A stretch of DNA of 58,905 bases from Deltaproteobacteria bacterium. Its GTDB lineage: Bacteria; Desulfobacterota; Deferrisomatia; Deferrisomatales; BM512. The stretch lies in the NCBI GenBank assembly GCA_002869015.1, contig PKTT01000021.1, positions 31,702 to 90,606 on the forward strand, read 5' to 3'. Made by a program: the position numbers and the translations under genes. Below the pieces are notes generated by a model that saw only the letters and a list, made by a program, of their open reading frames with translations, made no database searches and had not been told where the DNA came from. Positions within the stretch are counted from its first letter, which is position 1. The number at the start of each line of letters is the position of its first letter. Shown here piece by piece: positions 9,090-20,040 of the stretch.

Positions 9090-10396
9090 AGTGGCTCATC
9101 TACATCATCTACCAACTTATCTTTAATGTGGTCTGCGTGCCGCTCCTCCTCCTCTGGCCTCTCTACTCACTCTTCAACCCCCGCGCGAGGGTGCGCTGGA
9201 GTGAACGCTTTGGCCTTTGGGGAGAGGTTCCAAGCGGGGCGATCCTACTCCACGGCGCTTCGCTGGGGGAGGTGCGCGCCATAAAGCCGCTGGCAGAGAG
9301 TATAGGGAAGAGCGGCAACTCTATTATCGTTACCTCTACCTCCGATACAGGAATTAAAGAGGCGCAGATATTGTCAGGAGCCTTTGGAGAAAGGGGCTCC
9401 GCGAGGCTGCTGCCCCTGGATTTTTTCTGGAGCGTAGGAAGCGCCCTTACCTCGGCCAGGCCAAAGGCAATAGTTATAGGTGAGACGGAGCTCTGGCCCG
9501 GCCTTTTCTTTGAGGCGGCCCGGAGAAAAATCCCAACCTACATAGTGAGCGGGCGGGTGTCTGATTTATCCTATCCCGGTTACCGCAGATTGGCGCCACT
9601 TTTCAGAGCGTTTCTACCCCTTGTGGAGCGTATACAGTGCCAGAGCCTCCGAGATATGGATCGCTTCGTAGAGCTTGGGGCAGCGCCATCAAAGACATCC
9701 GTTACCGGCAATCTTAAATTCGATGTAGCCCCACCAGGCTACGAGACCCCGGGAGGTTCGCTCCTAAAGCGCCTTGGCGAGGATGGATTCAAGGTTATTG
9801 TCGCCGGCTCCACAAGACCGACGGAGGAGCGGATAGTAACCTCAGCCTTTAACTTGACCTCGAAAGAGGTAGAGAAGGCGGCCCTGATAATCGTCCCCAG
9901 GCACCTCGACCGGCTGGATGAAGCGGTAAAGGAGGTTGAGAGCGGCGGTAGAGAGGTTAAGCTCTGGAGTGAGATCGAGGGGAACTATGGAGTTCTGAAA
10001 GCTGCGGTAGAGAGCGGGCAGGTTGTAATCGTTGATGAGATGTTCATCCTTAGCGGCCTCTACTCCGGCGCGGATTTGGCTTTTGTCGGAGGGTCGTTGC
10101 CTCCATTAGGCGGGCACTCATTGCTGGAGCCCTTGCTGGTTGGAGTCCCCGTGCTCTTCGGGCCCCACATGGAGAGCCAGAGGTTTATGCGCGATGAGGC
10201 GATCGCAAGGGGGCTCGGCTGGGAGGTCTCCGATGCCAACGGATTGGCGAAGTTAGCCATAGGCATCTTGACGGATGAAGCCCTCAGGGAGGGGGTGAAA
10301 AGGTCCGCCCGAAAGCTTTTTGATGAAAACTCAGGGGCTTTGGAGTGCGCCCTTAACCTCCTCAGGGAGGAAGGGCACCTGGAGGGCGAGAGATGA
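9086..10396 (+). CDS. waaA: 3-deoxy-D-manno-octulosonic acid transferase WaaA (KdtA)
   Basis: WaaA (GT30) transfers Kdo from CMP-Kdo to the lipid A precursor at the inner membrane. The N-terminal hydrophobic anchor (about residues 1-27) is followed by LHGASLGEVRA, where the catalytic Glu of the family sits, VIGETELWPGLF in the middle, and the donor-side block FVGGSLPPLGGHSLLEPL. Length of 436 residues is normal. It overlaps its neighbours on both sides by four bases, so it is co-translated with the acyltransferase gene and lpxK. Confidence 0.94.
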   Translation: MKWLIYIIYQLIFNVVCVPLLLLWPLYSLFNPRARVRWSERFGLWGEVPSGAILLHGASLGEVRAIKPLAESIGKSGNSIIVTSTSDTGIKEAQILSGAFGERGSARLLPLDFFWSVGSALTSARPKAIVIGETELWPGLFFEAARRKIPTYIVSGRVSDLSYPGYRRLAPLFRAFLPLVERIQCQSLRDMDRFVELGAAPSKTSVTGNLKFDVAPPGYETPGGSLLKRLGEDGFKVIVAGSTRPTEERIVTSAFNLTSKEVEKAALIIVPRHLDRLDEAVKEVESGGREVKLWSEIEGNYGVLKAAVESGQVVIVDEMFILSGLYSGADLAFVGGSLPPLGGHSLLEPLLVGVPVLFGPHMESQRFMRDEAIARGLGWEVSDANGLAKLAIGILTDEALREGVKRSARKLFDENSGALECALNLLREEGHLEGER

Positions 10397-10983
10397 TAAA
10401 CCTCCACTTCAGGGTAAAAGAGCTCCTCGGCAGGAGGGCAAAGGGTAAATTCGGCGCACTCCTCCTCGCCCCGGTGACGCTCCTTTCCGGGATATATGCG
10501 CTCATACAGTATGTTCGCAGGAACCTCTACCGGAGGGGGTTTTTGAAGAGCAGCCATGCAGGTGTGCCGACGGTATGTGTAGGTAACATTACCCTTGGAG
10601 GAACAGGTAAGACCCCCTGCGTAGAGACCATTTGCCGTCTATTTATCAGGATGGGCAAAAAGCCGGTGATAATTGCGCGTGGCTACGGCGGTTCGCTTGA
10701 GGGGGATGTGGTGGTCGTCTCCGACGGAAAGGAGATTATGTGCTCCGCCGCAGAGGTGGGCGATGAGCCGCTGCTCCTCTCAGAGCGGCTCCTTGAGATT
10801 GGCGTGCCGGTGGTAATCGGAGCGAAGCGCATTGATGCTGCGAGGCTCGCCGTTGGGAAGCTTGGCGCGGAAGCGATAGTGATGGATGACGGCTTCCAGC
10901 ACCTCGCGATAAAGCGCGACCTGAACATCGTGGTTATAGATGCCTCCCGCCCCTTTGGAAATTATCTTTGTCTGCCTAGGTGA
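10393..10983 (+). CDS. lpxK: Tetraacyldisaccharide 4'-kinase LpxK, N-terminal part (ends at an in-frame TGA)
   Basis: LpxK phosphorylates the 4' position of the tetraacyldisaccharide to give lipid IVA. This part has the Walker A-like GNITLGGTGKTP near residue 60, ARGYGG, and VMDDGFQH, all typical. It stops after FGNYLCLPR at a TGA (10981-10983). The family usually reads FGNG-LLPAGPLREP here, and the frame continues after the stop with VLREPLSAL, so the TGA falls on the conserved Gly with no gap. The two parts together give about 372 codons, the usual LpxK size. The essential role of lpxK in a full lipid A cluster favours a single-base error or very recent mutation over an old pseudogene. Confidence 0.85.
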   Translation: MINLHFRVKELLGRRAKGKFGALLLAPVTLLSGIYALIQYVRRNLYRRGFLKSSHAGVPTVCVGNITLGGTGKTPCVETICRLFIRMGKKPVIIARGYGGSLEGDVVVVSDGKEIMCSAAEVGDEPLLLSERLLEIGVPVVIGAKRIDAARLAVGKLGAEAIVMDDGFQHLAIKRDLNIVVIDASRPFGNYLCLPR

Positions 10984-11511
10984 GTGCTGCGAGAGCCCCT
11001 CTCCGCGCTTCGGGATGCGAACCTCTTTCTTTTGACCCGCGCAGAGGGTGTGGGGGATATATCGATGAACGCCCTCAAGGAGCGCCTCTGCGCTATCAAC
11101 CCAAAAGCTCCTGTAATTACGGCATCGCACACACCTGATTGCTTCAGGGAGTCGCATCAAAATGAGCGCTACCCACTCTCGTGGGTGGATAGCCGCAAGG
11201 TGCTTGCCTTTGCCGGTATCGGCAACCCCGGAGCCTTCTTCCTGAACCTTGAGGAGCTTGGCGCGCAGCTCCTGGACTCCACCCCCTTTCCCGACCACCA
11301 TGCCTATACTTCGGCGGAGCTTGGGCAGCTGGATAAGTGGGCGCGCCTCTCCTCTGCCTCGGCGCTGGTAACCACCGAGAAGGACCTTGTAAGGATTGAG
11401 GGGCTTATAAAGCCGGAGATTCCAATAATGGCCCTGCTAATCAAGATGAGCTTCGTTGAGGATGGTGAAAGGGTTTTGGAGGAGCAGCTTAAGGGTATTA
11501 TTCAGCCCTGA
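10984..11511 (+). CDS. lpxK: LpxK, C-terminal part (continues in the same frame after the TGA)
   Basis: Starts directly after the internal stop with GTG and the family block LREPLSAL. It carries the rest of the kinase: ANLFLLTRAEG, KVLAFAGIGNPGAFF, FPDHHAYT and ALVTTEKDLVRI, all standard LpxK C-terminal motifs in order. There is no ribosome binding site in front of GTG 10984, so it is not a separate gene in origin. The end overlaps the convergent trmH-like gene by ten bases. Confidence 0.8.
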   Translation: MLREPLSALRDANLFLLTRAEGVGDISMNALKERLCAINPKAPVITASHTPDCFRESHQNERYPLSWVDSRKVLAFAGIGNPGAFFLNLEELGAQLLDSTPFPDHHAYTSAELGQLDKWARLSSASALVTTEKDLVRIEGLIKPEIPIMALLIKMSFVEDGERVLEEQLKGIIQP

Positions 11512-12164
11512 TTCTGGCCCCGTGAAAGAATCTCGGCTATCTTTTTGGCGTGGGTAGAGGCTTTAGGTATCCATCTCTCAAGCAGGGAGGAGCGTTCATA
11601 GGGAGAAAGTAGAGCTCTTTCTCCAAGCTCCCTCCTCATCCTCGTGCTTAGGGAGTAGAGGCTTATCGCAGCGGCGACGGAGATGTTGAAGGATTGGACG
11701 AAGCCATGCATGGGGATAGTATATGCTCCATCGCAAAGCCTCTGGGCCTCTTCGCTGACCCCTGCATGTTCATTGCCCAGCACGAGGGCTATAGGGCGCA
11801 TGGCGGGGACCTCATCTAGGGCGACCGCGTCATCGACCAAGAGGGCGGCGTAAAGGTCGAACCCGGCCTCCTTCAGCTCCTTTGCGCAGGGGGTGAAGGA
11901 GTCATAGTAATGGATATCGAGCCACTTGTGGCTCCCCTTGGTTATGCCGCGGCTCAACTTGAACTCGCCCTTTGAGTCGACGACGTGGAGGTGCTGGACG
12001 CCAAAAGCCTCGCAGGAGCGCACCACCGCAGACATATTGTGCGGATCATGGAGGTTCTCCACCACTAGGCGGAGCGAGCCCAAGCGCCCCTCAAGGACTG
12101 AAATAAGGCGCTCCATGCGCCTCGGCGTCATAATGCCGGTTAGGATATCCCTCAACGTTTCCAT
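11502..12164 (-). CDS. trmH: TrmH-type tRNA/rRNA 2'-O-methyltransferase (SPOUT)
   Basis: SpoU/TrmH-class methyltransferase, probably the tRNA Gm18 enzyme. SPOUT motifs appear in order: NLHDPHNMSAVVRSCEAFGV (motif 1 with the catalytic Arg), LVLGNEHAGVSEEA (motif 2) and IPMHGFVQSFNISVAAAI (motif 3). The C-terminal tail with ERSSLLERWIPKAS fits TrmH. I chose ATG 12164 (METLRDILTG) because the 31 residues upstream are basic and low in similarity to the family and cross into the queH leader. No strong ribosome binding site is visible. It is convergent with lpxK and divergent from queH. Substrate specificity is inferred from the family. Confidence 0.85.
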   Translation of the reverse strand: METLRDILTGIMTPRRMERLISVLEGRLGSLRLVVENLHDPHNMSAVVRSCEAFGVQHLHVVDSKGEFKLSRGITKGSHKWLDIHYYDSFTPCAKELKEAGFDLYAALLVDDAVALDEVPAMRPIALVLGNEHAGVSEEAQRLCDGAYTIPMHGFVQSFNISVAAAISLYSLSTRMRRELGERALLSPYERSSLLERWIPKASTHAKKIAEILSRGQNQG

Positions 12165-12217
12165 CGGTGGAAGATAGCAGAAAATATCTTTGAAACGAAA
12201 CTTTGGAGAAAAATAAA

Positions 12218-12766
12218 GTGAAGCTCCTGTTGCACGCCTGCTGCGGCCCCTGTTCAATAGCCCCCTTGCGGTTACTCGGCGAGGAGGGTATAGAAGCGTT
12301 CACATTTTATTTTAACCCCAATATCCACCCCTACCGCGAATGGGCCAAAAGGCGGGAGGCGCTGACGGAGCACGTAAGCCGCGTCGGCGTGAGGGAGCTG
12401 CCCGCCCCTGAGTATGAGGTTCGCGGATGGTTTAGAGAGGTCGTCTACCGCGAGGAGCGCCGCTGCCGCCTCTGTTACAGGATGCGCCTCTTCGAGACCG
12501 CGCGGCGGGCAAAGAAGGGCCGCTTTGACGGCTTTACCACTACACTCCTCTACTCTCGCTACCAGAACCATGAAGCGGTGATAGAGGCTGGTGAGAGCGT
12601 AGCCGAGGAGCTTGATATACCCTTTATCTATCGCGATTGGCGCGAAAATTGGGAGGAGGGGGTTGAGAGGTCGCGGGAGCTTGGGATCTACCGGCAGGAA
12701 TATTGCGGTTGCCTCTACAGCGAGGTTGAACGCTTCCGCCCAAGGGCGGTGAAGGGAAGCGGATAA
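12218..12766 (+). CDS. queH: Epoxyqueuosine reductase QueH
   Basis: QueH (DUF208) carries out the last step of queuosine tRNA modification and is the non-cobalamin alternative to QueG. Visible family cysteines are HACCGPCS at the N-terminus, CRLCYRMRL near residue 80 and YCGCLYS near the C-terminus, which bind an Fe-S cluster and metals in characterised QueH. GTG 12218 has GGAG nine bases upstream and puts the HACCGPCS motif at residue 6, as in relatives; TTG 12203 is an alternative. Overlaps the next gene by one base (TAATG). Confidence 0.9.
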   Translation: MKLLLHACCGPCSIAPLRLLGEEGIEAFTFYFNPNIHPYREWAKRREALTEHVSRVGVRELPAPEYEVRGWFREVVYREERRCRLCYRMRLFETARRAKKGRFDGFTTTLLYSRYQNHEAVIEAGESVAEELDIPFIYRDWRENWEEGVERSRELGIYRQEYCGCLYSEVERFRPRAVKGSG

Positions 12767-13563
12767 TGACGGAAGCGCCGCTCGCGCCCTCAAATGCGCG
12801 GGTAAAATATTTAAAGAGGTTACTTTCCGACCCCAAAGTGCGTCGAAGCGAGGGGGTATGGATAGCGGAGGGTGTCCGCCTCGTCGAGGAGGTCATCTCA
12901 AGCGGGGTGAATATCCGCACGGCGTTCTTTGCGGAGGACTTCACCGGGGAGCGCCATGAGGCACTTAGGAGCAATATCAGGGAGCGCGCCGCCGAGACGT
13001 GGATCCTCTCCAAGGGGGCGATGCGGCAGGTGTCGGATACGCAATCACCGCAGGGCGTGGGCGTCGTAATCGACCCTCCGCCCTTTGAGGAGAAGGGGCT
13101 TTTAGCGACCCCGAAGCCGATTGTGATTCTGGACAGGCTCCGTGACCCCGGAAACCTCGGGACGATAGCCCGCTCGGCGCTCGCTGCGGGCGCCGGCGCG
13201 ATAATCCTGACGGCGGACTCGGTGGATGCGGGCAATCCAAAGGCGCTTCGCGCATCGGCGGGGGCGCTCTTGCGGCTCCCTGTAATGCGCGCAAGCTCTA
13301 AGGAGTGGCTACGGCGAGAGCTTCAAAGGCCTATCTACGCCACGACGGGGGAGGGCGGCACGCTGCCGGAGGAGCGCGATTTGGCGGCGCCCTTCGCCCT
13401 GGTCATGGGGCAGGAGGCGTCTGGGCTTGACCCAGCGTGGGAGGCGCTCGTTGACGGCTTCATAACAATCCCGATGGAGGGTGAGGTGGAGTCTCTCAAT
13501 GTAGCCACGGCCACCGGGGTGATCCTCTTTGAGGCTGCAAGGCAACGTCGAAGCAGAGGGTGA
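12766..13563 (+). CDS. TrmH-family RNA 2'-O-methyltransferase (RlmB/TsnR-like)
   Basis: The N-terminal RNA substrate-binding domain (about residues 1-90, with NARVKYLKRLLSD and WIAEGVRLVEE) precedes a SPOUT domain with ILDRLRDPGNLGTIARSA, LVMGQEASGLDP and IPMEGEVESLNVATATGVIL. This architecture is typical of rRNA ribose methyltransferases. The target nucleotide cannot be told from sequence. It is translationally coupled to queH, so the pair looks like a small RNA-modification operon. Confidence 0.87.
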   Translation: MTEAPLAPSNARVKYLKRLLSDPKVRRSEGVWIAEGVRLVEEVISSGVNIRTAFFAEDFTGERHEALRSNIRERAAETWILSKGAMRQVSDTQSPQGVGVVIDPPPFEEKGLLATPKPIVILDRLRDPGNLGTIARSALAAGAGAIILTADSVDAGNPKALRASAGALLRLPVMRASSKEWLRRELQRPIYATTGEGGTLPEERDLAAPFALVMGQEASGLDPAWEALVDGFITIPMEGEVESLNVATATGVILFEAARQRRSRG

Positions 13564-13652
13564 AATATGTACCCCTCCAACCCTCGCCGTGTTAAAATTT
13601 AAGTTTACTGTAAGCTAGGCATCTTTATCACATTCAGGGAAAGGATCGAGCC

Positions 13653-14195
13653 ATGGAACTTTATCAGGCTATAAAAGAGCGCCGCTCCGTAAGGCGCTAC
13701 AAAGAGACCCCCGTTCCCTCAGAGGTCCTCGACCGAATCATCGAAGCGGCTCAGTGGGCTCCAAGCTGGGCTCATTCGCAGTGTGTTGAGGTCGTTATCG
13801 TGGATGACCCTGCGAAAAAGAGCGCGCTCCAAGCGACCCTGCCAGAGACCAACCCCGCCTACAAGGCGATGGTCAACGCCCCCTTGGCGGTGGCGTTTTG
13901 CGCTAAATTAAAACGCGCCGGTTTTAAAAAGGGTGAGCCCGCGACCCCACGTGGAAATGGCTGGGCGCTCTTTGATACGGCGCTTTGTATGCAAAACTTT
14001 ATGCTTGCCGCTCACGCCGAGGGGCTTGCCACGGTATGCGTTGGACTTTTTGACAGCGAAAAGGCGGGCGCAGCCCTTAACGTACCGGAGGGTAAAGAGG
14101 TTGTAGCCCTTACTCCGCTCGGTTACCCCGACCAGGAGCCGAACCTTCCGCCGCGTAAAGATAAATATGAATTCGTTAAGAAAAACGGATATTAA
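13653..14195 (+). CDS. Nitroreductase family FMN oxidoreductase
   Basis: Nitroreductase-fold flavoprotein of about 180 residues. KERRSVRRYKETPVP at the N-terminus forms the FMN phosphate-binding region, AAQWAPSWAHSQ follows, and the C-terminal part has GLATVCVGLFDSEKA and ALTPLGYPDQEP. The dimeric FMN fold is expected; the substrate is unknown. ATG 13653 is the first methionine before the conserved motif. The 89 bases upstream are AT-rich and could hold the promoter of this gene and the following PHP and propeller genes. Confidence 0.88.
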   Translation: MELYQAIKERRSVRRYKETPVPSEVLDRIIEAAQWAPSWAHSQCVEVVIVDDPAKKSALQATLPETNPAYKAMVNAPLAVAFCAKLKRAGFKKGEPATPRGNGWALFDTALCMQNFMLAAHAEGLATVCVGLFDSEKAGAALNVPEGKEVVALTPLGYPDQEPNLPPRKDKYEFVKKNGY

Positions 14196-14213
14196 GGACT
14201 GAAAGTTAAAGTA

Positions 14214-14864
14214 ATGTACGACTTACACACGCACACAATATTCTCCGATGGAGTGCTCGTGCCCTCGGAGCTCATAAGGCGCGCCCAGATGAAGGGCCTC
14301 GCAGGGATCGCGCTAACCGACCACGCCGACGCCTCTAACCTCGATTACATAGTCCCGAGGATTGTGGAGGTATGCCGTGAGAACAACCGGGAGCGCTCCA
14401 TCAGGGCGATCCCCGGCGTCGAGATAACGCATGCGCCGCCGGCCCAGATTCCAGCCTTAATTGAAAAGGCGAGGGACCTCGGCGCCCGCATTGTCGTCGT
14501 GCATGGCGAGTCTCCGGTCGAGCCGGTTGAAGAGGGGACCAACAAGGCTGCAATCGAGGGTCGCTGCGATATCCTTGCGCACCCCGGCCTTATTCCCCTT
14601 GAGCTAGCCCAGCTGGCCTCAGTGAATGGAGTTACCCTTGAGATCACCGCAAGGAGGGGCCACTCCCTCACCAACGGTCATGTCGTTCAAGTAGCGGCAA
14701 AGAGCGGCGCGCTCCTCGCGCTGAATACCGACGCGCATACACCTGGCGACCTGATTACCTCCGAATTCGCCAAGGTTGTAGCGCGCGGCGCGGGGCTCTC
14801 CGAGGACAGCTATCAGGCGCTTAAATCAAATATGGCGCGCCTCGCCGCCCTGGGGGTTGATTGA
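14214..14864 (+). CDS. PHP-domain phosphoesterase (histidinol-phosphatase type)
   Basis: The PHP fold is shown by YDLHTHTIFSDG at the N-terminus and ALTDHADASN about 25 residues later, metal-binding motifs, plus IPGVEITHA, VVHGES, DILAHPG and NTDAHTPGD for further metal ligands. About 216 residues matches stand-alone PHP phosphatases that act on histidinol phosphate or similar monophosphates; no histidine biosynthesis genes are nearby, so the substrate is open. It lies 18 bases after the nitroreductase gene and just before the lipoprotein gene. Confidence 0.85.
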   Translation: MYDLHTHTIFSDGVLVPSELIRRAQMKGLAGIALTDHADASNLDYIVPRIVEVCRENNRERSIRAIPGVEITHAPPAQIPALIEKARDLGARIVVVHGESPVEPVEEGTNKAAIEGRCDILAHPGLIPLELAQLASVNGVTLEITARRGHSLTNGHVVQVAAKSGALLALNTDAHTPGDLITSEFAKVVARGAGLSEDSYQALKSNMARLAALGVD

Positions 14865-14866
14865 GA

Positions 14867-17633
<2,767 letters not shown>

Positions 17634-17642
17634 GAGAGGTAA

Positions 17643-19199
17643 ATGTACGACATCCATGACGAGAAGGTCCTGATCCTCGACTTCGGGTCCCAGTACACAC
17701 AACTTATCGCGCGCCGTATCCGCGAAAGCCGCGTTTACTGTGAGATTCATCCTTGCACCGTCGATATGGAGTTCATAAGGGATTTCGGCGCCAGGGGTAT
17801 AATTCTCTCCGGCAGCCCCTTCTCGGTCCATGACGAGGGCGCGCCCTCTATTCCCCTTGAGATATTCGAGCTTGGGCTCCCCGTGCTTGGGATCTGCTAT
17901 GGAATGCAGCTGATGTGCCACCTCCTCGGCGGCAGCGTCGAGCATGGCGACGAGCGTGAATATGGCCTCTCACACATTGACGTAACCGACTCAGCGGCGA
18001 TCCTCGCCGGCTTCGGCCCCGAGGACCACTCTCCGGTCTGGATGAGCCACGGGGACCGCCTTGAGAAGCTCCCCTCGGGCTTTTCAGTGATGGCGACCTC
18101 AGAGAACTCGCCCTTCGCGGCGATGCGCCATGAGGATAAGCCCTTCTACGGCGTGCAGTTCCACCCGGAGGTCGTACACACGCCACGGGGGCGGGAGATA
18201 CTGGATAATTTCCTCTTCGACGTCTGCGGTCTTGAGCCCAAATGGACGATGGGATCCTTTATCGCTTCAACGATAGAGGATGTAAAAAAACAGGTCGGCG
18301 ACGGCAAAGTCATCTGCGGGCTCTCAGGCGGTGTCGACTCCTCGGTGGTTGCGCTGCTCTTGCATAAAGCCCTCGGCGACAAGCTCACCTGCATCTTCGT
18401 CGACAACGGAGTCCTCAGAAAGGGCGAGGCGCAGTCTGTAGTCCGCACCTTTCGCGACCATTACCACATGAATCTGGTTCACGTGGATGCCTCCGAGCTT
18501 TTTTTGGAGAAGCTCGCCGGGGTGACCGACCCTGAGACAAAGCGCAAGATAATAGGCAACGAGTTCATCTACCTCTTTGAGCGTGAAGCGGAGAAGCTTG
18601 GCGGCGACGTTGACTTTCTGGCGCAGGGGACCCTCTACCCCGATGTTATAGAGTCAGTCTCCTTCAAGGGGCCCTCTGCGACTATAAAGAGCCACCATAA
18701 CGTCGGCGGCCTCCCCGATAAGATGAACCTGAAGCTGGTCGAGCCTCTGCGTGAGCTCTTCAAAGATGAGGTGCGCGAGGTTGGCCGGGAACTGGGCCTT
18801 GTCGAAGAGATACTTGAGCGCCACCCCTTTCCGGGGCCGGGGCTTGCAATACGCATCATCGGAGAGGTAACAAAGGAGCGCCTTGACATCCTACGCGAGG
18901 CGGACGCCATTGTTCGTGAGGAGATCGCCGCTGGTGGCCTACAGAACGTGGTATGGCAGGTGCTCTGTGTGCTGCTCCCCGTAAAGAGCGTCGGCGTCAT
19001 GGGCGATGAGCGCACCTACGAGAACGTTGCGGCGGTACGCTCGGTAAACTCTCTTGATGGCATGACCGCCGACTGGTCCAAGATTCCATATGAGATACTT
19101 GGGCGTATCTCCAACCGCATAATAAACGAGGTGAGGGGAATCAACCGGGTAGTCTACGATATCTCCTCCAAACCCCCCGCCACAATTGAGTGGGAGTGA
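17643..19199 (+). CDS. guaA: GMP synthase (glutamine-hydrolysing) GuaA
   Basis: GuaA aminates XMP to GMP using glutamine and ATP. The N-terminal class I glutamine amidotransferase has the nucleophile in GICYGMQL (about residue 84) and the His-Glu pair in FHPEVVHT. The ATP-pyrophosphatase domain has the PP-loop [10 protein letters not shown] near residue 227, and the C-terminal dimerisation domain ends in the usual [10 protein letters not shown]. Preceded by AGGAGAGG. It overlaps the gmk start by one base. Confidence 0.97.
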   Translation: MYDIHDEKVLILDFGSQYTQLIARRIRESRVYCEIHPCTVDMEFIRDFGARGIILSGSPFSVHDEGAPSIPLEIFELGLPVLGICYGMQLMCHLLGGSVEHGDEREYGLSHIDVTDSAAILAGFGPEDHSPVWMSHGDRLEKLPSGFSVMATSENSPFAAMRHEDKPFYGVQFHPEVVHTPRGREILDNFLFDVCGLEPKWTMGSFIASTIEDVKKQVGDGKVICGLSGGVDSSVVALLLHKALGDKLTCIFVDNGVLRKGEAQSVVRTFRDHYHMNLVHVDASELFLEKLAGVTDPETKRKIIGNEFIYLFEREAEKLGGDVDFLAQGTLYPDVIESVSFKGPSATIKSHHNVGGLPDKMNLKLVEPLRELFKDEVREVGRELGLVEEILERHPFPGPGLAIRIIGEVTKERLDILREADAIVREEIAAGGLQNVVWQVLCVLLPVKSVGVMGDERTYENVAAVRSVNSLDGMTADWSKIPYEILGRISNRIINEVRGINRVVYDISSKPPATIEWE

Positions 19200-19795
19200 T
19201 GTCAAAGGGGCTGCTCTTTATAATTTCGGCGCCCTCCGGCGCGGGCAAGTCCACCCTCATCGAGCGGGTCAGGGAGAAAATAGGAGGCCTTGGCTTTTCC
19301 GTCTCCCATACTACCCGTGCTCCGCGGGTGGGTGAGGTGGATGGTGTACACTACCACTTCGTAGGCGTGGATGAATTTAAGGGGATGGCTGACCGGGGAG
19401 AGTTCGCCGAGTGGGCGATGGTGCACTCAAACCTATATGGTACATCTCATGCGGCGCTCGATGCTGTGAGGAGCGAGGGCAAGGATGTCATCCTAGATAT
19501 AGATGTGGTCGGCGCCATTAATTTAAAGGAGCAGCGTATACCCGGCTCGGTCTTTATCTTTATCGAGCCGCCCTCACTTGATGAACTTGAAAAGAGGCTC
19601 AAGGCGAGGAATAAAGATGACGATGAGATAATTCGCCGAAGGCTCAAAAATGCAAGGCAGGAGTTGGAAAAAGCTCCTCTTTATGATTATATAGTTATTA
19701 ACGACGACCTCGAAGAGGCGTCGGCAAAGCTCACTTCGATTATCGAGAATGAACGCCTCAGGGCCAACGAGCCGGAGGCAATGGAAAGCGAGTAA
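19199..19795 (+). CDS. gmk: Guanylate kinase
   Basis: Gmk phosphorylates GMP to GDP. The P-loop is [12 protein letters not shown] near residue 12; [20 protein letters not shown] is the GMP-binding region and [13 protein letters not shown] is the Walker B region. ATG 19199 overlaps the guaA stop (TGATG) and has GGGAG just upstream; GTG 19190 would add three residues. The guaB-guaA-gmk order puts three consecutive steps from IMP to GDP in one unit. rpoZ follows after two bases. Confidence 0.95.
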   Translation: MSKGLLFIISAPSGAGKSTLIERVREKIGGLGFSVSHTTRAPRVGEVDGVHYHFVGVDEFKGMADRGEFAEWAMVHSNLYGTSHAALDAVRSEGKDVILDIDVVGAINLKEQRIPGSVFIFIEPPSLDELEKRLKARNKDDDEIIRRRLKNARQELEKAPLYDYIVINDDLEEASAKLTSIIENERLRANEPEAMESE

Positions 19796-19797
19796 AG

Positions 19798-20004
19798 ATG
19801 GCACGAGTAACGGTTGAAGACTGCCTGGAACTTATTCCAAATCGCTTCGCGCTGGCTATGGTCGCCGCGCAGCGCGCAAAGCAGCTCCTCAAAGGGGCTC
19901 CCGCAATGGTCCAGACGAAAAACAAGTTTGTGGTAACCGCGCTTCGTGAAGTCGCGGAGGGTAAAATTACCGTCAAAGAGCGTAAATCCATCCCCAGCCT
20001 CTAG
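19798..20004 (+). CDS. rpoZ: DNA-directed RNA polymerase omega subunit
   Basis: The 68-residue omega subunit supports RNA polymerase assembly and in proteobacteria helps form the ppGpp site. Signature: [28 protein letters not shown], then [16 protein letters not shown]. It lies between gmk and the relA/spoT homologue, a widely conserved order (gmk-rpoZ-spoT). ATG 19798 starts two bases after the gmk stop. Confidence 0.95.
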   Translation: MARVTVEDCLELIPNRFALAMVAAQRAKQLLKGAPAMVQTKNKFVVTALREVAEGKITVKERKSIPSL

Positions 20005-20040
20005 TCCGAAGACAATCCGGCGTACCCCGAGGAGCCCAAA

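Noticed and set aside
10981-10983. TGA read as selenocysteine or Gly
   Set aside because: The aligned residue is Gly, not Cys/Sec; no SECIS-like stem is evident after the codon; TGA ends many other genes here and Gly is coded by GGN throughout.
13568-13574. GTACCCC upstream of the nitroreductase as a second operator copy
   Set aside because: Only one half-site is present, with no inverted partner nearby.
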